From an uncultured Ruminococcus sp. (GTDB lineage: Bacteria; Bacillota; Clostridia; Oscillospirales; Ruminococcaceae): DNA of 63,954 nucleotides. A model generated the notes under the pieces. The model made no database searches. It saw only the letters and a program-made list of their open reading frames with translations, and was not told where the DNA came from. Location of the stretch: NCBI GenBank assembly GCA_900545285.1, contig UQYK01000004.1, positions 1-63,954 of the forward strand. The letters run 5' to 3'. The position numbers and the translations under genes were made by a program. This document shows positions 17,547 through 26,750 of this stretch, piece after piece (the stretch's first letter is position 1; the number at the start of each line of letters is the position of its first letter).

Positions 17547-20039
17547 TTACGAAACCGGAAGAACAGGGAGAGAGTTCTCCAGTTTTACCAGGAACCGCAG
17601 GAGCGTAATGGAGTCATTTCCGTTGATTTCTCCGTCAGCCTGGCAGTCAGCGTTTAACTTAGCTGCGTCAGAAAGTGTAACCTGATCTGCGACAGCCTTA
17701 TTCAGCATAACTGCGTCTACCAGATCAATCTTGCCGTCCAGGGTGATATCACCATACAGGATGGAATTCGGATCGACAGCGCCGGTAGTTGTGGTAGTAG
17801 TTGTAATCGGGTCATCTGTTGCAGTGCTTACAGTTGTTGTAGTGGTTGAAGTAACCGTATCAATATCAGAAGCGGTTGTGGTAGTGGTAGAAGTTTCTGT
17901 TTCAGATTCAGTTACAGCAGGTGTTGTTTCAGTAGTTGTAGTAGTTTCAGAAGAAGTGGATTTTTTCGGAAGGTATGCATTTACCAGCTCTACCAGAGAG
18001 GTGCTGACATCTTCGCCGCTTCCGTCATTTGCCCACCATACCTGTACTTCTGCGGAAGTATTTTTCTGTGCTTCCTTTACAATTTTTTCGATGAGATCCT
18101 TGTCTGTGACCTTATCGGTGCCGTTGTTGTAGGAAACTTCTTCCGGCTTGGACAGATTTACAGTAACCTCACCAGACTTTTTGATTTCCCACTTGAAAGA
18201 CAGCCAGTAGTCTACATCATCTACAGTTGTAGAGAGACCAACGCAGCCGTTTGCATAGCTTACAGAACTGTCAGCCTTGAGATCCAGGATAACAGTATCT
18301 TCAATTGCACGGTCAAAAGAAATCGTCCAGCCGTTTGTACTCTTCTTGATTGTTGCAGGATCGCCCTTTACAGCCGGAGTAGTTGTAGTGGTCGGCTTTG
18401 TGGTTGTTGTCTTGGAGGGATCCTGTGTTGTAGTCGGCTTTGTTACAATAGGCTGACCATTGGTGTACAGATCATCCGGCAGCTCATCCAGTGTGATGCA
18501 GTAGTCGCTCTGATACATTTCGATGAGATCTTCCTTTTTGTTGAAGAGCTCGTTGGTCAGGAAATTGGTATCAGGAGAACCGCCGTCATACCACGGGCAG
18601 AAGTACAGCCAGCCAGCCTTTTCAGAGGTCATGTTTTTCAGTGTCGGGATGCTGTCATTTTCAGACATTGCAACCATTTTCTTGCTGTCATATTTCTGCA
18701 TGATGCCATAGAAAGTGCTGCTGATGGCACTGTCATTGTGTTCCAGAACAGCGCTTCCGGTAGACCAGTTGGTGCAGTTGTACTTGTCATATGCGATCAG
18801 GTCTACATATTCATCGCCCGGATACCAGTTTTCAGAAGTTGCATAGTTGTAGCTGTTCCATTCCCAGATCAGGTTGTGCAGGCCGTATTCTTCTGTCAGT
18901 GTCTGATAGGTGAGAACCCACAGCTGCTTGTAAACAGCAGAGCCTTCCTTGCCCCACCAGAACCAGGAACCATTTTCACCGCCGGAACCTTCTGCTTCGT
19001 GAAGCGGACGGAAGATCAGCGGAACGTTTGCATCCTGCAATTTTGTCAGCTCAGCAGCCAGACCCTTCAGGCAGAGCATATAGTATTCCCGTTCCTTGGT
19101 GCCCTCTTCCAGAATCTTGGAAGGCTCAAAGTCTGTGTCCTTCGGAACGTAAGTTGCATCTGCCCAGGCAACACTGTCACCCAGGTTATAGCTGGAGAAC
19201 TTCTTCGGTACGGTAATGTGCCAGGAAGCAGTTGCAATACCATGATTGTCTGCATACGGATTGTTGTTTACCCATTCAATGATACGGTCGGTTGTACCGT
19301 CTTCACTGCCGTACAGCGGGTTGCAGTTCAGATAGTCAAATCCGCGGATAGCCGGGAGCTTTCCGGTGGTATCCTTAATGTAGTCAAATTCATAGGAGAA
19401 GTCGTGCGGGCCGTACTTGTAGATTTCCTGCTGACCGGAAATAACGTGCTCGCCGTAAACACTTGCCAGATAGGACATGAGGTTCTGTGTTTCCGCAGTT
19501 GCATTGGTGTCAGAGCAGGTGATCTGCGATGCGGAGATATCCGGCATGGTTGCGCTTTCTACTGTCAGATAGTCCAGATCAATCCAGCCCCAGCTGCCCT
19601 TTACGGTAATGGTATTATCGCCGGCATTCAGCTTAACTGCATTGAATGCAACGTCTTTCCAGACACCGGCATCGTTTTCTTCCACGCTGAAATTACCCTG
19701 ATCAACGTCATTTACCAGCAGGGTATTTGTCTTGTCGCCGAAAGGCGCGCTGAGATGAATGGTGATGTTGTACATACCGGTTGTCTCCACCGGAACGGTA
19801 ACGGAAGCAGTGTCTCCGCCACTCTCCAGGAATACAAATTTGTCACCGGATGCCCCCTCCTGATAACGATTTGTAGAACTGTCCTGGACAGCAGCGCCGC
19901 CAGTGGTTTTTCCGTCCTCAAATTCATACTTTGTTGCACCATCTGCTGCGGTGGTGATAAAAGAATAAAATACCACGCTATTAACAGCGATTGCGCCTGC
20001 TGTCAACAGCGTCAATATTTTTTTGGAAAAAGGTTTCAT
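17547..20039 (-). CDS. Secreted GH26 beta-mannanase with CBM35 and dockerin
   Basis: An 830-residue modular secreted enzyme. In order: signal peptide (1-32), a CBM35-like domain (about 38-165, with WGWIDLDYLTV), a GH26 catalytic domain (about 170-500), a Thr-rich linker (about 533-556), an unassigned beta-rich domain (about 560-690), a second Thr-rich linker (about 696-756) and a type I dockerin (about 758-826). The acid/base Glu is in RPLHEAEG (near 347) and the likely nucleophile Glu in MSEND (near 458). It would cut beta-mannan outside the cell, held to a cellulosome scaffold by its dockerin. ATG 20039 follows AGGAGG; a longer TTG start is unlikely. Confidence 0.93.
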   Translation of the reverse strand: MKPFSKKILTLLTAGAIAVNSVVFYSFITTAADGATKYEFEDGKTTGGAAVQDSSTNRYQEGASGDKFVFLESGGDTASVTVPVETTGMYNITIHLSAPFGDKTNTLLVNDVDQGNFSVEENDAGVWKDVAFNAVKLNAGDNTITVKGSWGWIDLDYLTVESATMPDISASQITCSDTNATAETQNLMSYLASVYGEHVISGQQEIYKYGPHDFSYEFDYIKDTTGKLPAIRGFDYLNCNPLYGSEDGTTDRIIEWVNNNPYADNHGIATASWHITVPKKFSSYNLGDSVAWADATYVPKDTDFEPSKILEEGTKEREYYMLCLKGLAAELTKLQDANVPLIFRPLHEAEGSGGENGSWFWWGKEGSAVYKQLWVLTYQTLTEEYGLHNLIWEWNSYNYATSENWYPGDEYVDLIAYDKYNCTNWSTGSAVLEHNDSAISSTFYGIMQKYDSKKMVAMSENDSIPTLKNMTSEKAGWLYFCPWYDGGSPDTNFLTNELFNKKEDLIEMYQSDYCITLDELPDDLYTNGQPIVTKPTTTQDPSKTTTTKPTTTTTPAVKGDPATIKKSTNGWTISFDRAIEDTVILDLKADSSVSYANGCVGLSTTVDDVDYWLSFKWEIKKSGEVTVNLSKPEEVSYNNGTDKVTDKDLIEKIVKEAQKNTSAEVQVWWANDGSGEDVSTSLVELVNAYLPKKSTSSETTTTTETTPAVTESETETSTTTTTASDIDTVTSTTTTTVSTATDDPITTTTTTTGAVDPNSILYGDITLDGKIDLVDAVMLNKAVADQVTLSDAAKLNADCQADGEINGNDSITLLRFLVKLENSLPVLPVS

Positions 20040-20071
20040 TCCAATCCTCCTCAAATTTTTAAGATGCTTTT

Positions 20072-20100
20072 ATCATATCACATTTATTGTGCAATGTCAA
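20072..20100 (-). promoter_or_regulatory. SigA-type promoter of the mannanase gene
   Basis: On the minus strand, TTGACA (20100-20095) and TATGAT (20077-20072) are 17 bases apart. Confidence 0.8.
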
Positions 20101-20218
20101 TAGATTTCAGCCAACTTTTCAAATTATTTTATTTCATATTTGCTTTAAACAGAAACAAATATACTGGGATCGATATTGCCTTTTGTGTTAAAACAGTATG
20201 AAAAGCCGATGAAATCTC

Positions 20219-20247
20219 TTGTATTATTCTGCTGATTGTGATATACT
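20219..20247 (+). promoter_or_regulatory. Promoter of the PAP2 gene
   Basis: TTGTAT (20219-20224) and TATACT (20242-20247) have a 17-base spacer. Confidence 0.6.
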
Positions 20248-20298
20248 AAAATGGAAAGCTGAAATCAGCACAAATGATTTGGAAAGGGTGTGATATTG

Positions 20299-20871
20299 AT
20301 GCTTCATAAGTTTCATTTGTGGGATGATTCTGCATTGTTATGGCTCCAGAACCATCTGCGCCGGACATGGCTGACGATTTTCATGAAAACGGCAACATTT
20401 TTGGGAAACGGCGGCATTTTATGGATCGCACTTTGTATCATATTGCTCTTTTTTCGGGAAACACGTTTTGCGGCGGCGGCCGGATTTCTGGCGCTGTTGT
20501 GTTCAGTTTTGGTCATCAATGTGCTTTTAAAAAATCTGATCGGCCGTGACAGACCATTTAACCGGATACAGGACTTGATTGTGCTCATCAAACGGCCGCA
20601 GGATTTTTCCTTTCCCTCCGGGCATACGTCCAGTTCTTTTGCCGTATCTACGGTGTTTTTGTGTACACTGCCGTTTTGGTTTGGTTTGCCTGCGCTTCTG
20701 ATAGCCTTTACGATTGCGTTCTCCCGGCTGTATCTGGGGGCGCATTATCCCACGGATGTCTTGTGCGGTGCAATTCTGGGAATTCTGTTCGGGACGGCGG
20801 CGCTGTACCTTTTGCCGCTGCTGCTCTATGCCTCCTGGATGCCAGAAGGAGTGCAGATGTTTTTTAGATGA
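20299..20871 (+). CDS. PAP2-family membrane phosphatase
   Basis: A 190-residue integral membrane phosphatase with about five helices. All three PAP2 signature motifs are present: KNLIGRDRP (about residues 75-83), PSGH (about 101-104) and SRLYLGAHYPTD (about 141-152), supplying the phosphate-binding and catalytic His residues. Family members remove phosphate from lipid phosphates such as undecaprenyl pyrophosphate or phosphatidylglycerol phosphate. Which lipid is used here cannot be told. ATG 20299 was chosen over GTG 20290 because AAAGGG is better spaced. Confidence 0.88.
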   Translation: MLHKFHLWDDSALLWLQNHLRRTWLTIFMKTATFLGNGGILWIALCIILLFFRETRFAAAAGFLALLCSVLVINVLLKNLIGRDRPFNRIQDLIVLIKRPQDFSFPSGHTSSSFAVSTVFLCTLPFWFGLPALLIAFTIAFSRLYLGAHYPTDVLCGAILGILFGTAALYLLPLLLYASWMPEGVQMFFR

Positions 20872-20930
20872 TAAATTTGCAGGCTCGAACCCGTTCATAT
20901 CATATTGCTATTATTCCCGGCTAATATACA

Positions 20931-20978
20931 AAAAACTGTACCTTTCTGTTTTAATGGAAACAGGGAGGTACAGTTTTT
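20931..20978. terminator. Bidirectional terminator
   Basis: AAAAACTGTACCT pairs with AGGTACAGTTTTT with A/T runs on both sides. It would end the PAP2 transcript and, from the other side, nadE readthrough. Confidence 0.85.
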
Positions 20979-20995
20979 CATATGCTTTATTTCTG

Positions 20996-21158
20996 AAAAT
21001 CTGTCTTCAAAAGAAATATGTGTGGATTTTCGAGTATAATTTTGTTGCAGACAAGGCGAAAATACGCAGGCGGGCTGTCGCCCGGCAAGTGTTTTTCACG
21101 CAGTATGCAGCAAAATTTGCCGAAAAGACACTTGTATACGCTTGTGAAGACAGGTTTT
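20996..21158. repeat. MITE-like repeat, longest copy (C)
   Basis: A 163-base element whose ends, AAAATCTGTCTTCA (20996-21009) and TGAAGACAGGTTTT (21145-21158), form terminal inverted repeats with one mismatch. The two halves continue to resemble each other's reverse complement for about 50 bases, so the whole element can fold into one long imperfect hairpin around CGGGCTGTCGCCCG. It encodes no protein. It lies in the convergent gap between the PAP2 gene and nadE. Confidence 0.75.
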
Positions 21159-21203
21159 GAATTACTGGTTCTGGAAGAAAACAGCGCAGAACGAATGCAG
21201 TTC

Positions 21204-23135
21204 TTATAGCGTTTCCAGATCCTTTTGCCACAGCGCAACGCAGGCATCGCTGGGCATGCGCCAGTCACCTCTGGGGGAGAGTGTGACGCTGCCGACCTTC
21301 GGGCCGTCTGGCAGACAGCTGCGTTTGAACTGTTGGGAGAAGAAACGCCAGTAGAATTTCTTCAGCCATTTAAGGATGGTTTCTGCATCGTAGGTTCCCC
21401 GGAATGCCAGGCATGCCATCTCATATATTTTGTGGGGCAAGAATCCCATTCGCAGAACATAGTACAGGAAAAAGTCATGGAGTGCATACGGCCCCACCAG
21501 TTCTTCCGTTTTCTGGGCAATGGTCCCGTCCTTTTCCGGGGGCAGCAGTTCCGGGCTGACCGGTGTGTCCAGCACATCCTGTAGGATGTCACGCAGAGCA
21601 GAATCTGCCTGAGATGCTTCATAGGCAACCAGATAGCGTACCAGCGTTTTGGGGATGGAGGCATTTACGGCATACATGCTCATATGGTCACCGTTGTAGG
21701 TTGCCCAGCCCAGCGCCAGTTCTGACAAATCGCCGGTGCCGATGACAATGCCGCCGTTTTGATTGGCCAGATCCATGAGCACCTGTGTGCGCTCCCGTGC
21801 CTGGGAATTTTCATAGGTTACATCGTGCACGTCTTCGCTTTGGCCGATGTCGGTAAAATGCTGGCGCACACTTTTCTGGATGGGGATTTCCCGCAGTGTA
21901 GCGCCATAGGCCTGTGCCAGGCGGCAGGCGTTTTGATATGTGCGGTCCGTTGTGCCGAAGCAGGGCATTGTAACAGCCAGCATGCCGGCAGGATCCAGGC
22001 CGCAGATCTGAAAGGCGTGTACCATAACAATCAGCGCCAGCGTGGAATCCAGACCGCCGGAAAGCCCCACAACCGCAGTTTTGCACCCAATATGGCGGAG
22101 CCGTGTTGCAAGTCCCATTGCCTGGAGCGTCAGGATTTTTTCACAGCGCTGGGAAAGCTCGGCACTTCCGCTGGGGACAAAGGGAGCCGGATCGATGTGG
22201 CGCGTTAGTGTTGTCTTTTCTGCTTGCATGGAAAAATAGCGAACCGGAGCGGCTTCTTCCGGCTTTGCGGCGCAAAATGTGTTGGAACGGCGCCGCTCTC
22301 CGTTCAGCCGCTGAACGTCCACCTCGCCGTATAGAATGCCCTGCGTGAAAAGCTGGGATTCTGCCAGGATAGAACCGTTTTCCAAAATCAGGTTGTGTCC
22401 GGCAAAAACCATGTCCTGGGTAGATTCCCCGAAGCCGGCATCTGCATAGGCATAGGCGCAGAGAAGGCTGCCGGATTTGGCTTTTAAAATAGTGCGGCGG
22501 TAGTCTTCCTTCCCGATAATCTCATCGCTACAGGAGAGATTGAGCAGAAGGGAGGCGCCGGATTTTGCCATGGTGACAGAGGGTGTATCGCCCACCCAGA
22601 CATCCTCACATATTTCTACGCCAAACGTAAAGTCCGGCAGCTGTTTGCAGGTGAAAATTTGCTTTGCGCCAAAGGGGAAAGAAACGGCAGGATTGGTGTG
22701 CAGAGAAAGGGGATGCGTCATATCGCATGCATCCGGCCCCGGCGTAAAATGCCGCATCTCATAGAACTCGCTGTAATTCGGCAGATTCTGCTTTGGAATC
22801 ATGCCTAAGATCTGTCCCTGATAGCAGACAGCGGCACAGTTGTACAGGGTGCCCTGATGTGCAAAAGGAAGGCCGGTCACAATAACCGCATTCCATTGCT
22901 TTGTCTGTTCCAGGATGGAACAGAGCGCAGTCTCTGCCCCTTGCAGAAGCGTCTCCTGCAAGAACAAATCGCCGCAGGTGTAGCCGGTAATGCACAGCTC
23001 CGGAAAAACAATGAGTTTCGCGCCGTTTGCAGCAGCTTCGGCTGCCAGTTCTATGATTTTTTCTGCGTTATAGGTGCAGTCTGCCACACGGAGCGGCGGT
23101 GTGACACAGGCAATTTTAATCCATCCGTCTTTCAT
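21204..23135 (-). CDS. nadE: Glutamine-dependent NAD+ synthetase
   Basis: The 643-residue cytoplasmic enzyme makes NAD+ from deamido-NAD+, ATP and glutamine. The N-terminal nitrilase-type glutaminase has its Glu-Lys-Cys triad at E46 (FPELC), K115 (IPKQN) and C176 (EICED). The C-terminal synthetase domain has the P-loop SGGLDS at 359-364. The two-domain length matches the glutamine-dependent type. The start ATG 23135 follows AAGGAAG. It has its own promoter at 23233-23261. Confidence 0.96.
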   Translation of the reverse strand: MKDGWIKIACVTPPLRVADCTYNAEKIIELAAEAAANGAKLIVFPELCITGYTCGDLFLQETLLQGAETALCSILEQTKQWNAVIVTGLPFAHQGTLYNCAAVCYQGQILGMIPKQNLPNYSEFYEMRHFTPGPDACDMTHPLSLHTNPAVSFPFGAKQIFTCKQLPDFTFGVEICEDVWVGDTPSVTMAKSGASLLLNLSCSDEIIGKEDYRRTILKAKSGSLLCAYAYADAGFGESTQDMVFAGHNLILENGSILAESQLFTQGILYGEVDVQRLNGERRRSNTFCAAKPEEAAPVRYFSMQAEKTTLTRHIDPAPFVPSGSAELSQRCEKILTLQAMGLATRLRHIGCKTAVVGLSGGLDSTLALIVMVHAFQICGLDPAGMLAVTMPCFGTTDRTYQNACRLAQAYGATLREIPIQKSVRQHFTDIGQSEDVHDVTYENSQARERTQVLMDLANQNGGIVIGTGDLSELALGWATYNGDHMSMYAVNASIPKTLVRYLVAYEASQADSALRDILQDVLDTPVSPELLPPEKDGTIAQKTEELVGPYALHDFFLYYVLRMGFLPHKIYEMACLAFRGTYDAETILKWLKKFYWRFFSQQFKRSCLPDGPKVGSVTLSPRGDWRMPSDACVALWQKDLETL

Positions 23136-23232
23136 GAATGTATTGCACTTCCTTTATTTTCAGATTGCAGCAGACACTCAAATCGCCGGCACATGTTTTT
23201 TAGCCGGAATCCGTCTGCTGAGGGATAAGTTT

Positions 23233-23261
23233 ATTATACCTGAAATGGCGAAAAAATGCAA
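23233..23261 (-). promoter_or_regulatory. SigA-type promoter of nadE
   Basis: On the minus strand, TTGCAT (23261-23256) and TATAAT (23238-23233) are 17 bases apart. Confidence 0.82.
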
Positions 23262-23279
23262 GCATTTCCGGGGAAAGGC

Positions 23280-24023
23280 TTAAAGTACAATATATTCATT
23301 GCAGGCGTAGCCCACTGTTCCCTGATAGGAGATAACATCCCAGCCATTGGTGCGGCTGTAGACGGTTACGGCGCTTCCGTTTGGAATGGTGCCGATGATT
23401 TCGCCTTCTGTAGAAGGGAACTTTCGGATATTCAGATTGCTTCCGTCTGTGACCACTGTGCCGCGGACAATCGGCCCAGGTTCAATCAGAGGAATCCCAA
23501 AGTAATCGCAGAGAGACTGCGTTAAGTTTTCAGCGATCTGCGTCAGATTACCCCGAATCCAGTCTGCATCCTGTTCGTTGTCGTGATAGCCGATTTCACA
23601 GAGGATTGCCGGCGCCTTTGTCTGGGTGACCTCGCCCAGATTGGTGGTCGGCCGTGCGGTACATTTGTCCGGAAGGGGATAAATGCTCATAAAGTTGTTG
23701 GCCGTGATTACCCCCAGCATTTCACTGTATTTGTCATATGGATAATAGTAGACATCAATGCCCCGCAGCTTCCCGGCGAGATGTTCCGGCGCTGCGTTAC
23801 TGTGGAGTGCTAGGTGTACATCAAAATAGCCAGCGTTGGAGTCGGCGATGGCACCGCCCACATTGCGGTCAGGGTCATTCCGGACATAGGTGATGCCGCT
23901 GGAACGCAGGTAGGGTTCCATTCGGTCCGCGATGAGATTCATATACAGCTCTTCGTTGCCGTTTTCGCTGCCGGCATAGGGATTCCATTCCTGGGTCGAA
24001 GGGCTTAAAAAAACTTTTGGCAT
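23280..24023 (-). CDS. N-acetylmuramoyl-L-alanine amidase-like protein with SH3 domain
   Basis: A 247-residue protein with an amidase_3-like domain (about 1-175) and a C-terminal bacterial SH3 domain (about 188-247, with NIRKFPSTEGEIIG). Amidases of this fold cut the bond between muramic acid and the stem peptide of peptidoglycan. Expected zinc ligands are seen at Glu24 or 25, His74 (LALHSNA) and Glu143 (CEIGYHDN). The first ligand, normally His in DPGHGG, is absent: the region reads LSPSTQEWNPY. No signal peptide is visible, so export is unclear. It may belong to a clostridial subgroup with the LSPSxQ motif. A ribosome site (AAAGAGG) precedes ATG 24023. Confidence 0.8.
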   Translation of the reverse strand: MPKVFLSPSTQEWNPYAGSENGNEELYMNLIADRMEPYLRSSGITYVRNDPDRNVGGAIADSNAGYFDVHLALHSNAAPEHLAGKLRGIDVYYYPYDKYSEMLGVITANNFMSIYPLPDKCTARPTTNLGEVTQTKAPAILCEIGYHDNEQDADWIRGNLTQIAENLTQSLCDYFGIPLIEPGPIVRGTVVTDGSNLNIRKFPSTEGEIIGTIPNGSAVTVYSRTNGWDVISYQGTVGYACNEYIVL

Positions 24024-24128
24024 GGATAAAAAACCTCTTTTCTGTGCAAAATGCAGAAGCAGTCTGCTTCTGATTTTATGGTATGCAGAAAGCCGGAAAA
24101 TCGTGTGATCTCTGCATACGGCACAGGG

Positions 24129-25061
24129 TTAAGAGGGCATTTCCTCGAAGGAAGAAACAATGACTTTGCCGGAGCAGTCCGGTGTGTACTGCCAGTAATC
24201 CATGTGGCTGCTTTCCAGGAAGTAGTGCAGCGGTTCCGGCGGTTCACTGCTGGAAAACGCATCAATGAGAATCAGCTTGACTTTCATTTTTTCCGGAAGA
24301 ATGGCTTTAATGTAAACGCTGGCGTGCTGTCCTGCAAAGACATTTTCCTGTAGTTCTGCCAGTCCTGCAAGATTTGGCGTCAGTTCAATAAAGATGCCGT
24401 AGGATTCCACAGAGCGGACAATCCCCGGAACGGTCTGCCCGGCGGAAAACTGCGCGGCATTTTCCTCCCAGGTTCCCAGCAGTTCCCGGTGGGTGAGATG
24501 AACACGGTTTTCCTCTGTCTGCCGTATCACCACATGGATGAACTGTCCTACAGAAAACCGATCCCGTGGATGTGAGATACGGGAGACAGAGATACGGTCA
24601 ATGGGGATGAGAGACGGAATACCGCAGCCGATATCCACAAAGGCGCCGAATCGCTCCAGATGAGTGACAACTGCCGGTATAATATCCCCCGGCCGGCACT
24701 GGGAGAGATACTGTGCCCAGCATGCTTCCTGTACCAGACGGCGTGAGAGCAGGGCAGTAGGATTCCCGTTTTCATCGGTTTCCATTCGGAGAATCCGGAA
24801 GCAGACCGGCTTTCCGGCACGGGCAATGAGAGCGATATCCCGTGTGGTGCCCTCTGCAATTCCCATGGCGCCTTCATCTCTGGGAATGATCCCGCGCATG
24901 CAGGGGAGCTGTACAATGAGATTGTGGTTACTGTCACAGAGAATGGCTTTGGCTTCCAATATTGTGCCTGCCGCCATTGCCCGTTCCATGGCGGCAATGC
25001 TGGATAATGCATGTTGATTTTCTATGGTATGGATACGGCTTCCTTCTGGTAAATACTGCAT
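24129..25061 (-). CDS. S1-domain RNA-binding protein
   Basis: A 310-residue protein with three S1-like beta-barrel segments at about residues 30-100, 120-190 and 205-270. The second has the clearest S1 pattern (GDIIPAVVTHLERFGAFVDIG), and the third reads GQTVPGIVRSVESYGIFIELTP. Proteins of this type in Clostridia are often labelled RpsA-like, but it is shorter than true ribosomal S1 and has no IspH fusion. RNA binding is inferred from the domains; the target is unknown. It lies upstream of the amidase with about 105 bases between, so co-transcription is possible. Confidence 0.8.
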   Translation of the reverse strand: MQYLPEGSRIHTIENQHALSSIAAMERAMAAGTILEAKAILCDSNHNLIVQLPCMRGIIPRDEGAMGIAEGTTRDIALIARAGKPVCFRILRMETDENGNPTALLSRRLVQEACWAQYLSQCRPGDIIPAVVTHLERFGAFVDIGCGIPSLIPIDRISVSRISHPRDRFSVGQFIHVVIRQTEENRVHLTHRELLGTWEENAAQFSAGQTVPGIVRSVESYGIFIELTPNLAGLAELQENVFAGQHASVYIKAILPEKMKVKLILIDAFSSSEPPEPLHYFLESSHMDYWQYTPDCSGKVIVSSFEEMPS

Positions 25062-25300
25062 AGTTTTGACCTCCCGGATGATCAGATCTGTTTTGACTGT
25101 GAAGTACGAGACCTGGAAATGATACAGTTTATGCGCAGGACGTTTCCTTTATGCCGGGGAATGTCCGGGTGCTGCGCGGCAATTGTGTTTCAAATGTGAG
25201 AAAATGGAAAAATAAAATCTGCATTTATGAAACTTTACCGGATTTCCACCCTCGGTTTTAGAGTATTTATACAAAGACAAAAAAATATTTTCCGGAGATA

Positions 25301-25329
25301 TTGCCATCCGGAAAGAAATAGGGTATAAT
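25301..25329 (+). promoter_or_regulatory. SigA-type promoter
   Basis: TTGCCA (25301-25306) and TATAAT (25324-25329) have a 17-base spacer and drive the DUF951 gene, possibly through prfA. The remainder of 25062-25300 shows no gene. Confidence 0.75.
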
Positions 25330-25367
25330 ATAATGTACTTGTGATTCGATAGAGGATGGTGACAGAT

Positions 25368-25577
25368 ATGGATGTCCGGCCGGCTGATATCCTGCTGATG
25401 AAAAAACCGCACCCATGCGGCAGTCAGACTATGTACGTTATCCGGGCAGGAATGGACTTTAAACTGCGCTGTACCGGATGCGGAAGAGAATTTATGGTGC
25501 CGCGCAATAAAATCGAACGGCGGATTAAAGAGATTCGAAGAGACACCCCTTCAGAAGAAGACGGCAGCAAGGCGTAG
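25368..25577 (+). CDS. DUF951 small zinc-ribbon-like protein
   Basis: A 69-residue protein matching DUF951. The family pattern is clear: KKPHPCGS (residues 12-19), then MDFKLRCTGCGREFMVPR, giving Cys at about 17, 35 and 38, followed by a basic RRIKEIRR tail. The Cys arrangement suggests metal or nucleic acid binding, but no function is established. ATG 25368 was chosen over ATG 25356, which sits directly against the GAGG. In many Firmicutes DUF951 genes lie near chromosome segregation or ychF genes; here the neighbour is prfA. Confidence 0.85.
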   Translation: MDVRPADILLMKKPHPCGSQTMYVIRAGMDFKLRCTGCGREFMVPRNKIERRIKEIRRDTPSEEDGSKA

Positions 25578-25666
25578 CTTTTCTGCGCCGGCGAAATACC
25601 TAGGGTCTGCAATTTGATTTGCAGACGGCATATTTTAATTTATAAAGAAGAAGGACGGATACGGTT

Positions 25667-26746
25667 ATGCTGGAAAAGCTTCGGCAAATGGAAGAAAATT
25701 ATCTGGCAATGCAGAAGCGCATGGTGGATCCGGATGTGATTTCGGACAATCAGCAGTATGCACAGCTGATGCGGGAATACAAGCACATGGAACCAATCAT
25801 GGAAAAGTATCATGCGTATCTGCGCACGCAGCAGAATTTTACAGAAGCGAAGGAACTGCTGGACAGCGGTGAAACAGACCCGGAGCTACGGGAAATGGCA
25901 CAGGCAGAACTGGAAAGCAGCAAAGAAGAACTGGAACAGCTGAAAAATGATTTAAAGCGGCTGCTTCTGCCGAAAAATCCGGATGATGACCGCAATGTCA
26001 TTATTGAAATCCGGGGCGGTGCGGGCGGAGAAGAGGCTTCTTTGTTTGCGGCATCTCTTTATCGGATGTACACCATGTATGCAGAGTCACGGGGATGGAA
26101 GCAGGAAGTACTCAGCGCAAATGAAACAGAGCTGGGCGGCTATAAGGAGATCAGCTTTTCCATTTTGGGCGATGGTGCCTATTCCCGGCTGAAATATGAA
26201 AGCGGCGTGCACCGGGTACAGCGTGTACCGGAAACGGAGTCTCAGGGCAGAATCCATACTTCTACAGTTACGGTTGCCGTACTGGTAGAAGCGGATGAGG
26301 TTTCTGTGGAAATCAACCCCACAGATCTGCGGATTGATGTGTTCCGTGCCAGCGGTGCCGGCGGACAGCACATTAACAAAACCGAATCTGCTGTGCGCAT
26401 CACACATATTCCTACCGGATTGGTTGTAGAATGTCAGGATGAGCGCAGCCAGTATAAAAATAAGGATAAGGCAATGAAAATTCTGCGTTCCCGTCTGTAT
26501 GAACAGATGCTGCAGGAACAGAATGACAAAATTGCATCGGAACGGAAAATGCAGGTGGGCACCGGTGATCGCTCCGAGCGGATTCGTACCTATAACTTCC
26601 CACAGGGGAGAATGACGGATCACCGCATCGGACTGACACTGTACCGCCTGGAAGATATTATGAACGGAAATCTGGACGAAGTGCTGGATGCGCTTGCTAC
26701 CGCAGACGAACTGGCACGGCTGGCAGGGCAGCAGGAAGAGGCGTAG
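25667..26746 (+). CDS. prfA: Peptide chain release factor 1
   Basis: The 359-residue factor recognises UAA and UAG stop codons and triggers peptide release. The GGQ catalytic motif lies at about residues 231-233 in SGAGGQHINKTESAVRITH, and the stop-codon recognition segment is present in the preceding domain. The length equals that of typical RF1. AAGGACGG precedes ATG 25667. The downstream sua5 gene starts four bases after the stop, so prfA, sua5 and coaE form one translational group. Confidence 0.96.
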   Translation: MLEKLRQMEENYLAMQKRMVDPDVISDNQQYAQLMREYKHMEPIMEKYHAYLRTQQNFTEAKELLDSGETDPELREMAQAELESSKEELEQLKNDLKRLLLPKNPDDDRNVIIEIRGGAGGEEASLFAASLYRMYTMYAESRGWKQEVLSANETELGGYKEISFSILGDGAYSRLKYESGVHRVQRVPETESQGRIHTSTVTVAVLVEADEVSVEINPTDLRIDVFRASGAGGQHINKTESAVRITHIPTGLVVECQDERSQYKNKDKAMKILRSRLYEQMLQEQNDKIASERKMQVGTGDRSERIRTYNFPQGRMTDHRIGLTLYRLEDIMNGNLDEVLDALATADELARLAGQQEEA

Positions 26747-26750
26747 CGGC

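Noticed and set aside
17770..17965. Low-complexity repeat array that might suggest a CRISPR or tandem repeat
   Set aside because: It is the Thr-rich linker of the mannanase, encoded by near-repeating Thr codons; no spacers.
18738..20201. Plus-strand frame of 487 residues inside the mannanase gene
   Set aside because: Antisense to a multi-domain enzyme with intact motifs; rich in Cys, Ile and Val with no family pattern.
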